20,775 nucleotides of DNA from Roseomonas xinghualingensis. Its GTDB lineage: Bacteria > Pseudomonadota > Alphaproteobacteria > Acetobacterales > Acetobacteraceae. The notes under the pieces were generated by a model. It had not been told where the DNA came from. It saw only the letters and a list, made by a program, of their open reading frames with translations, and made no database searches. Location: contig NZ_JAOXLP010000044.1 of assembly GCF_025791835.1 (NCBI RefSeq), positions 1 through 20,775 of the forward strand. Reading direction: 5' to 3'. Below, in pieces: positions 15,584-20,775 of the stretch. A program made the position numbers and the translations under genes. Each line of letters starts with the position of its first letter. Within the stretch, counting starts at the first letter, position 1.

Positions 15584-15818
15584 TCATGCCCCTGCGGCCT
15601 CGCCTGGCACGCTGACGATGGCGGCCTCTGCCTTCTCCGGCAGCTCGGCCATGAAGGCCGGCGCGTCTTGCAGCATGGCGCAGCTCGGGTTCACCGGATG
15701 CAACGCGCCGGCGAAGCCGCACGCCTTGAAGTGTACCAGCGGTCGGCCCTCGATGCGTGGCGGGTCGTCCAAGGACATCAACAATAATGGCCAGCGCGCG
15801 GGCGCAGCAGGGCATCAA
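15584..15818 (-). pseudogene. Decayed CoA-binding domain of an acyl-CoA ligase (ADP-forming type)
   Basis: From 15784 to 15584 the minus strand reads DDPPRIEGRPL, then HFKACGFAGALHPVNP, then AEAAIVSVPGEAAGA. This closely matches the N-terminal CoA-binding Rossmann domain of ADP-forming acetate-CoA ligases (consensus like GASDDPSRIGGRPL, GFxGxxYPVNP, AIVAVPAE). The preceding family segment (LAIIGAS) is present as LAIIVDV, but in another frame that opens at 15818, so a frameshift lies near 15775-15790. The frame stops after about 70 residues, where a complete protein would run to roughly 700. It is a remnant that can no longer encode the enzyme. Confidence 0.7.
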
Positions 15819-15840
15819 GTGGGTGGGCGGTTAGGCAAGA

Positions 15841-15885
15841 CGCCACGTGGGCATGGACCGCAGGGTTCCTCTTCCGCACGTGGCG
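15841..15885. repeat. 9-bp inverted repeat, 27-bp spacer
   Basis: CGCCACGTG at 15841-15849 and CACGTGGCG at 15877-15885 are exact reverse complements in the non-coding stretch upstream of the decayed ligase fragment. It could be a regulatory-protein site pair, an RNA stem, or debris of a mobile element. No function can be assigned. Confidence 0.5.
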
Positions 15886-16013
15886 GACAGCTTGACGCCT
15901 CGTCACGGTGCCGCACGGGGAAGGTACGAGCGACGCCGGAAGCGGACCTCCGGGTACATCGCCGCGACGTGGTAGGTCCCTAGAACCATACTAGGTCCCA
16001 GTCCCTTGGATTT

Positions 16014-16679
16014 TCATGCCGCCAGATGCTCCTGCATTACCGCCCGCGCGGTTTCGCAAGCGGCCCGCACATGGAAGGCGGCCGCCGCGCGGGCCGCATC
16101 TGGCTCGCGGGCTACGACAGCATTCAGGATGGCGCGCATCTCGCGTGCGCTTTCCTCGGCCCGTCCTTTGCGTGACATGGAGCGCGAACGAAGCAGGCTG
16201 ATGCGAGCGTGCAGGCCGCGCAGCAGTTCCTCGATCACGCCGTTGCCGCAGGCGGTAAGCAGGATGTCGTAGAAGCGTGCCGTGGTGGTGATCCGCCCGG
16301 CCGAATCGCGCGCGGCGACGGCGGCATCGAAGGTGTCCAGTGCCGCGGCCATAGCGGCACGCTGCGCAGGGCTGGCGGCTCGCGCAGCGAGCGCAGCCGC
16401 CTCACCCTCCAGGAGCACACGAACAGCATAGATCTGCGCTGCCTCCTCCCAGCCTAGCGCGATGACAGAAGGGCCTTTGTTGGGCACGGAGGCGACCAGA
16501 CGCTCTCCTTCCAACCGTCGCAGCGCCTCACGTACCGAACCGCGGCTGACGCCCAACTCGCGGCACAGCTCCGCCTCCACCAGGCGCTGCCCCGGCGCGA
16601 AATGGCCCGACAGGATGGCCTCACGCAGCTTGTCCACGGCCTGGGCCTGGACCGTGACAGGGGCAACCCGCAGATCCAT
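16014..16679 (-). CDS. GntR-family regulator, FCD subfamily, second copy
   Basis: This 221-residue transcriptional regulator has an N-terminal winged helix at about residues 8-75, with recognition motif LGVSRGSVREALRRLEGERLV. A C-terminal helical FCD-type domain follows. Two of the three metal-site histidines usual in FCD domains appear substituted: ARFYDIL has Tyr137 where FH is expected, and REMRAI has Met where EHRAI is expected. Only the third, in AFHVRAA (H203), remains, so ligand recognition is probably metal-independent. The start is the ATG at 16679; a GTG one codon upstream is possible. It diverges from the DUF1185-carbamoylase-Bug 4 unit, and a FadR-type operator lies in the shared promoter region, implying control of that unit and autoregulation. 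Confidence 0.92.
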   Translation of the reverse strand: MDLRVAPVTVQAQAVDKLREAILSGHFAPGQRLVEAELCRELGVSRGSVREALRRLEGERLVASVPNKGPSVIALGWEEAAQIYAVRVLLEGEAAALAARAASPAQRAAMAAALDTFDAAVAARDSAGRITTTARFYDILLTACGNGVIEELLRGLHARISLLRSRSMSRKGRAEESAREMRAILNAVVAREPDAARAAAAFHVRAACETARAVMQEHLAA

Positions 16680-16792
16680 CACGCCAATCCCATGCCACCA
16701 GAATAGGCCAGGCTACCCGGCACCGCAGCGCAGCCATGGACACAGAAGAGGCAGGAACGATTTGGCACAGGTAACCCCTTGCACCCTGATAG

Positions 16793-16805
16793 ATTGTTAG
16801 ACAAT
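16793..16805. promoter_or_regulatory. FadR-type GntR operator candidate
   Basis: ATTGT-TAG-ACAAT is an inverted repeat with a 3-base centre. Its inner 11 bases, TTGTTAGACAA, match the TNGTNNNACNA consensus described for FadR-subfamily GntR operators. It lies in the 186-bp divergent region, 61 bases upstream of the DUF1185 ATG, just downstream of a TTGCAC that may be a -35 box. I infer it is the binding site of the GntR protein at 16014-16679. Confidence 0.75.
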
Positions 16806-16830
16806 CATACTATCCAATAATCTTGCGGTG

Positions 16831-16846
16831 CAACGGTCAACCGTTG
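16831..16846. promoter_or_regulatory. Second inverted repeat in the leader
   Basis: CAACGGT and ACCGTTG flank a 2-base centre (CA). The repeat lies between the GntR operator and the AGGAG at 16851-16855. In RNA it would form a 6-bp stem with a TCAA tetraloop just before the ribosome site, so it may tune translation; equally it may be a second protein-binding site. Confidence 0.5.
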
Positions 16847-16865
16847 TCTGAGGAGCAGAACGCAG

Positions 16866-17447
16866 ATGGCTATAGAGATCCGCCGCTGGCTCACCATGGT
16901 CGATGAGCGCAACGTCGAGGCTGGGCGTCGGACGGAAATGCATCTGCGCAAGGTTGCCGCCGTTGCCGTGGTCTCTAACCCCTTCGCCGGACGTTACATT
17001 GAAGACCTGGAACCGCTCATCCGCGGCAGTGTCGAGGCCGGCGCCCTGCTGGCCCGTTTGGCGGTTGAGGCGATGGGCGGTCTACCCGTCGAGAGTTACG
17101 GCAAGGCCGGTGTTGTCGGGTTGGGTGGCGAACAGGAGCACGCCAATGCCATGCTCACCACCGCTTTCGCGGAGCCACTGCGCGAGGCAGTTGGCGGCGC
17201 GCTCGCTTGGATTCCGTCCTTCACCAAGGTCGCCGCGCCGGGGTCCAGCATCGACGTTCCGTTGGCCCATAAGGACGCACTCTATGTGCGTTCCCACTAC
17301 GACGGTGTGACTGTCACGCTGCCGACCGATGCGCCGGCGGTCGACGAGGTGGCGCTGATCGTCGTGCTGGCCAATCGCGGCCGGCTGAACGCCCGCGTGG
17401 GGGGCTTGCCCGCGAACGAGATCGCGGCGCGGGACGGGCTGCGCTAG
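16866..17447 (+). CDS. AA_synth (DUF1185) family protein
   Basis: This 193-residue protein I recognise as a member of the PF06684/DUF1185 'amino acid synthesis' family. The recognition rests on overall pattern: an N-terminus IEIRRWLTMVDERNVEAGR, then KVAAVAVVSNPFAGRY, ESYGKAGVVG and GEQEHANAML, and a GALAWIPSFTKVAAPGSSIDVPLAHKDALYVRSHYD block. The biochemical function of the family is not established; despite the name, members are often next to amidase, racemase and Bug genes. It is cytoplasmic with no transmembrane segment. AGGAG ten bases upstream supports the ATG. It is the first gene of a three-gene unit and is followed 21 bases later by the carbamoylase-like gene. Confidence 0.85.
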   Translation: MAIEIRRWLTMVDERNVEAGRRTEMHLRKVAAVAVVSNPFAGRYIEDLEPLIRGSVEAGALLARLAVEAMGGLPVESYGKAGVVGLGGEQEHANAMLTTAFAEPLREAVGGALAWIPSFTKVAAPGSSIDVPLAHKDALYVRSHYDGVTVTLPTDAPAVDEVALIVVLANRGRLNARVGGLPANEIAARDGLR

Positions 17448-17468
17448 GCAGCGGGGAACCGAACTAAC

Positions 17469-18785
17469 GTGGCGGCCCGCAGACCTGCTCTCCTTGATCA
17501 CCAGGCGGAGAAAGCGTTGATCCCCAAAAATATTCTCGACGGCGCCATTTCAGACGCCTGGGCACTTGTTCTCGGGATCGGCCGACGCACGACGGACACT
17601 CCCGGCCATACCAGGGCGTCGTTCGGGGAAGGAGAGCAGGTTGCGGCGGATCTGGTCTGTCAGTTCGGAGCGTCTAATGGATTGGACGCTGAGCACGACG
17701 CCTTCGGCAACATCTACTTCCTTCTGCCCGGCACAGAGCCGGAGCTGCCCGCCGTTACCAGCGGCTCCCACCTCGATTCGGTGCCGAACGGCGGAAACTA
17801 CGACGGGCTTGCCGGGACGGCCGCCGCGCTTGCCGTGCTCGTCGCCACTCGGAAGGCGGGCTTCCAACCACGCCGTAGCCTGCGGGCCCTCGCGATGCGC
17901 GGCGAGGAGAGTCCCTGGTTCAACATGGCCTATCTCGGCAGCCGCCTGCTGCTCGCCTACGGGGATCGGACCGAGTTGGGACAGCGTCGCCGAGTGGATA
18001 GCGGGCTGACCCTGCGAGAGCACGTCGAGCAACTCGGCTTCCCCTTCTTGACGGACGGCGAGCCGGTGCTGACGCGGGAGAACACCGCCTGCTTCCTCGA
18101 GCTGCACATCGAGCAGGGCCCGCTCTTGGAGGAGAAGAATCTGCCGCTGGGTGTAGCGTCCGCGATCCGCGGCAACGTGCGATACCCGTCGGCGCGCTGC
18201 CTCGGGGAATACGGTCATGCGTCGACGACGCCGCGGCACAGCCGGCGCGACGCCGTTATGGCGGCCGCGGAGCTGGCGCTAGGTCTCGACCATCTCTGGG
18301 CCGATCTTGCGGCGGAAGGTGACGACAACTTCGTGGTGACGCTGGGCCGCTTCTCCACGGATATGGCCCAGCATGCCCTCACGAAGGTACCGGGGGAGGT
18401 GAACTTCAGCCTCAATTTCGGCTCCACCAGCGAGGTCACTATCCGTCAGGCACGTGAACGGCTGGCGGAACTGATCGAGCGGATCACCGCCGAGCGCGGG
18501 GTCCGATTTGAGATGGGGCCCGAGGTCGCGGCCGAGCCCGTCGCGCTCGATGCGAGGCTAATCGGCTTGCTGGAGGCGCAGATGCGGGAGCTGGGGCTGC
18601 CCACGATGCGGCTCCCCACCGCCGGGCATGACGCGGGGATCTTCGCGCTGAGTGGCATCCCGTCCGCCGTTCTCCTCATGAGGAACCCGTTCGGCAGCCA
18701 CAATCCGCGCGAGCACCTCGACGAGGCAGACTTCGCGCTGGGGTGCTCGGTGCTGGCGCGGGCGATGCACGCGGCAGCCGCCTAG
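17469..18785 (+). CDS. M20-family N-carbamoyl-amino-acid hydrolase/allantoate amidohydrolase-like enzyme
   Basis: This 438-residue binuclear metallo-amidohydrolase belongs to the hydantoinase/carbamoylase branch of family M20. Metal-site elements are visible: TSGSHLDSVPNGGNYDG (H101, D112), MRGEESPWF (E146, E147), ELHIEQG (H213) and GSHNPREH near the C-terminus (H411). RGEESxWF followed by YLGSR is typical of carbamoylases rather than peptidases. The central dimerisation domain (about 225-340) is present, so the enzyme looks intact. It would release CO2 and ammonia from an N-carbamoyl or ureido acid, which fits hydantoin-, pyrimidine- or allantoin-like catabolism. The GTG start has GGGGAA ten bases upstream. 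It lies between the DUF1185 and Bug 4 genes in one transcription unit. Confidence 0.9.
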   Translation: MAARRPALLDHQAEKALIPKNILDGAISDAWALVLGIGRRTTDTPGHTRASFGEGEQVAADLVCQFGASNGLDAEHDAFGNIYFLLPGTEPELPAVTSGSHLDSVPNGGNYDGLAGTAAALAVLVATRKAGFQPRRSLRALAMRGEESPWFNMAYLGSRLLLAYGDRTELGQRRRVDSGLTLREHVEQLGFPFLTDGEPVLTRENTACFLELHIEQGPLLEEKNLPLGVASAIRGNVRYPSARCLGEYGHASTTPRHSRRDAVMAAAELALGLDHLWADLAAEGDDNFVVTLGRFSTDMAQHALTKVPGEVNFSLNFGSTSEVTIRQARERLAELIERITAERGVRFEMGPEVAAEPVALDARLIGLLEAQMRELGLPTMRLPTAGHDAGIFALSGIPSAVLLMRNPFGSHNPREHLDEADFALGCSVLARAMHAAAA

Positions 18786-18879
18786 TCGGTCCGGTCGTGG
18801 TGTTCCCATGCCTCGTGCGCCTTCCAAGTGAAGGGTTGAAGCAGCTGGAAGTGGCGGACAGAAGACAAAGGAGAGAATC

Positions 18880-19851
18880 GTGCACCTAACACGTCAGAAA
18901 TTCCTCGCTTCAATGGTTGGGCTCGGCTTTGCTGGCGCTGCCCGGGCGGAAGCCTCGCTCTTCACCCGGCCGATCCGGCTGATCCTGAGCACTTCGCCGG
19001 GCGGCGGTGCCGATGTGACGGCACGCCTGATCGCACCGCGCATAACGGAGCGCCTTGGCCAGTCCATCGTGATCGAGAGCCGGGCCGGCGGCTCAGGGCT
19101 CATCGCCGGCGGCTACGTCGCGCAACAGCCGCCCGACGGGCACACCTTCCTCTTCGACATTACCACGCATGCGGTGAACCCCGTTCTCGGCAGGCCCATG
19201 CCGTATAAGATCCTGGAGGACCTCGTGCCGGTCACGCAGGTGAGCCGGGCCGCGAACGCATTGGCCGTTCACCCATCCACCCCCGTCAACACGGTCGCCG
19301 AGTACGTCGCCTATGTGAAGGCACGTCAGGGCACCCTCTCGTACGCCTCCTCGGGTAATGGATCCGCCCAGCACCTTGGCATGGAGATCTTCAAGGCGGC
19401 GGCGGGGCTCGAGATGCCTCATGTGCCCTATCGCGGCGGCGGGCCAGCCCTGGTGGACCTCATGGCAGGCCATGTCTTCAGTAGCTTCGCCTTCATTCCT
19501 TCGTCAACGCCGCACATTCGGGAAGGGCGTCTGAAAGCATTGGCGACGACGGGCAGCACCCGCTCGGCTTCCTTCCCCGATCTGCCGACCATCGCCGAAT
19601 CCGGCTACCCGGATTTCGAGAACTACGACTGGAATGGCATCTTTGCGCCCGCCAGAACGCCCGAGCCGATGATACGTCAGATGCAGGCGGCAGTGGCCGC
19701 AGCTTTGTCGGCACCGGACATCCGCGCACGATTTGCAGAGATGGGTAATGAACCGGTCGGCAGCACGCCAGAGGAGTTTCGTGGTGTCTTGAAAGCAGAG
19801 ATGTCGAAATACGGAGATATCGTCCGGAAGGTCGGGATCACCGTAACCTGA
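18880..19851 (+). CDS. Bug/TctC-family solute-binding protein 4
   Basis: This 323-residue periplasmic receptor is the fourth Bug protein in the window. The signal peptide has TRQKFLASMVGLGFAGAARA, an RQ variant resembling a twin-arginine motif, and is followed by FTRPIRLILSTSPGGGAD. Other family marks are SRAGGSGLIAGG, PDGHTFLFD, SYASSGNGSAQH, PHVPYRGGGPA and FPDLPTIAESGYP. The start is GTG, fixed by AAGGAGA five bases upstream. It closes the DUF1185-carbamoylase unit with a 94-base gap before it, so it probably imports the ureido or amide substrate of that unit. No TctA/TctB genes follow; phage DNA begins about 290 bases later. Confidence 0.94.
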   Translation: MHLTRQKFLASMVGLGFAGAARAEASLFTRPIRLILSTSPGGGADVTARLIAPRITERLGQSIVIESRAGGSGLIAGGYVAQQPPDGHTFLFDITTHAVNPVLGRPMPYKILEDLVPVTQVSRAANALAVHPSTPVNTVAEYVAYVKARQGTLSYASSGNGSAQHLGMEIFKAAAGLEMPHVPYRGGGPALVDLMAGHVFSSFAFIPSSTPHIREGRLKALATTGSTRSASFPDLPTIAESGYPDFENYDWNGIFAPARTPEPMIRQMQAAVAAALSAPDIRARFAEMGNEPVGSTPEEFRGVLKAEMSKYGDIVRKVGITVT

Positions 19852-20140
19852 CCCTGTAGAAGCGGTCCGCTGGCGATATAACCAATGGACGCGGTCTGTC
19901 CGCTCCTCATCTATGGCCCGTGGCTTCAGGAATTCGTCGGGCTTGTGACCCTGTCCACGGAAGTGGGAGGAAAAACCGTCCGGCTTCGTTGCCCCGGACT
20001 GAATGTCTGCGCCCGACCGAAGGATCTCGACCCCTTGCAGTTGCCACCTAATGTGTGCTCCTGACCCCATCTGAGGGTGCTCACCACCTAGCAACGGTCG
20101 CTGATCGGTGTTGAGCATGATGCCGAAATGCCAACATCCC
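19852..20140. other. Non-coding junction between Bug 4 and phage DNA
   Basis: No convincing gene lies here. The long minus-strand frame crossing it continues antiparallel into Bug 4 and is out of frame with the terminase. The stretch is lower in GC than its flanks and marks the change from metabolic genes to phage-type sequence, so it is the place to look for an attachment site or integration scar. I cannot identify one by eye. Confidence 0.4.
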
Positions 20141-20775
20141 TCACACGAGGACCGGGTTGGCGAGGAACTCCCAGAAGCTGCCTTCCTCGTCGGCCTGGCC
20201 GTTGATGGCCCGTCCGAGTGCCATGATGAGGGCCACGGCCGCATCGATCTTCTGCTCGGGTCGCGCCTTGCGCGGGTAGACGTTGCCGCGGGCATCGTAG
20301 TGCCCGACCACATTGCCGAGGCACCACTCGAGCACCGGGTTGCCATCGTGCCGGATGCGGCCCGCCAGCATGGCCGCCCCCAGCTCCTTGGTGGGCTCGG
20401 AGAGGTTAGCCGTGCGCATCGGGAACTCGACCACCGGCAGGCCGTCCGCAGCGAGGGATTGCCGCATCTGCCGCGCCTGCCAGGGGTCAAAGGCCAGGCT
20501 CTTGATGCGGAACCGCGCGGCCAGGCTCCGCAAGTCCTCCTCGATGGTCTGCATGTCGGTCTCGTTGCCCGGGGTGATGGTGAGCCACCCCTCGGCTGCC
20601 CAGCCCGGATAGGAGGGGTTCCGCGCCTCCAGCACCGCGGCCTCGTTCAGGTAGCAGCGGGCGAGCACGTCATAGTGCGGCTTGCCGTCGGGCCCCCGCG
20701 AGGGGAACACCAGGGCCAGCGCGGTGAGGTCGGTGGTCGCGGCCAGATCCACCGCCACATGGCAGTCGCGCCCCT
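20141..20775 (-). CDS. Phage terminase large subunit, C-terminal part (5' end outside window)
   Basis: This open frame runs off the right edge, so only the C-terminal ~210 residues are visible. It matches the nuclease half of phage terminase large subunits, which cut and package DNA into procapsids. The strand VAVDLAATTDLTALALVF carries the first metal-binding Asp. SLAFDPWQARQM follows in the middle, and KIDAAVALIMALGRA near the end carries the last conserved Asp. The N-terminal ATPase part should lie beyond 20775. The frame is open without interruption to a TGA at 20141. In intact phages a portal gene normally follows, but here there is non-coding DNA and then a metabolic gene, so this may be the edge or relic of a prophage. 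Confidence 0.85.
   Translation of the reverse strand, partial: GRDCHVAVDLAATTDLTALALVFPSRGPDGKPHYDVLARCYLNEAAVLEARNPSYPGWAAEGWLTITPGNETDMQTIEEDLRSLAARFRIKSLAFDPWQARQMRQSLAADGLPVVEFPMRTANLSEPTKELGAAMLAGRIRHDGNPVLEWCLGNVVGHYDARGNVYPRKARPEQKIDAAVALIMALGRAINGQADEEGSFWEFLANPVLV

Noticed and set aside
15973..15999. TAGGTCCC direct repeat with CCTAG/CTAGG arms downstream of the second GntR gene
   Set aside because: Only 8-bp and 5-bp matches with no T-tract; too weak to call a terminator or target-site duplication.
19504..20490. 328-residue minus-strand open frame
   Set aside because: It runs antisense through the 3' end of Bug 4 and out of frame through the terminase; composition is typical of a shadow frame in GC-rich DNA.
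1..20775. CRISPR array, rRNA or complete insertion sequence
   Set aside because: No regularly spaced direct repeats, no rRNA-like sequence and no transposase signature were seen on either strand.

Overview
The window is GC-rich DNA from a free-living proteobacterium. Several Bug/TctC-type solute-binding proteins, FCD-type GntR regulators and GTG/TTG starts backed by good Shine-Dalgarno sites fit an alphaproteobacterium, possibly a Roseomonas-like member of the Acetobacteraceae. That placement is inferred from gene content and codon style only; there is no rRNA or tRNA here to confirm it. The window is almost entirely an accessory catabolic and transport region, with a piece of phage DNA at the right edge.

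Layout. Positions 1-522 hold no recognisable gene. Positions 523-3295 (minus strand) are a compact unit: a GntR/FCD regulator, an MFS permease and an Asp/Glu/hydantoin-racemase-like protein. It diverges, around an 18-bp perfect AT-rich palindrome, from a seven-gene plus-strand unit (about 3342-9364): a carboxymuconolactone-decarboxylase-like protein, a CE4/PgdA-type deacetylase, Bug protein 1, an SDR, Bug protein 2 and two tandem paralogous alpha/beta hydrolases. A ketopantoate-reductase-like gene (minus) ends against that unit. It diverges from a DapA-superfamily gene followed by a second racemase-like paralogue. Bug protein 3 (minus) converges on that pair over a shared hairpin. Next come a gene-poor stretch, an amidase (minus), a decayed CoA-ligase fragment and a second GntR regulator (minus). 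The second regulator diverges, across a FadR-type operator sequence, from an AA_synth/DUF1185 gene, an M20 carbamoylase/allantoate-amidohydrolase-like gene and Bug protein 4. The right end is the 3' part of a phage terminase large subunit (minus) that runs off the window.

How the genes may work together. The recurring theme is uptake (four Bug proteins, one MFS permease) plus hydrolysis of C-N or C-O bonds (CE4-type hydrolase, amidase, carbamoylase, two alpha/beta hydrolases), with racemase/decarboxylase-type, aldolase-type and NAD(P)-dependent enzymes to process the carbon skeleton. I infer a substrate-inducible pathway, or two related ones, for cyclic amides, imides, ureides or similar N-substituted acids. 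The sequence does not fix the substrate. The most unusual features are a DapA-like protein whose Schiff-base lysine is glutamine, and two racemase-like paralogues that both lack the first catalytic cysteine. The familiar family names may therefore hide different chemistry.
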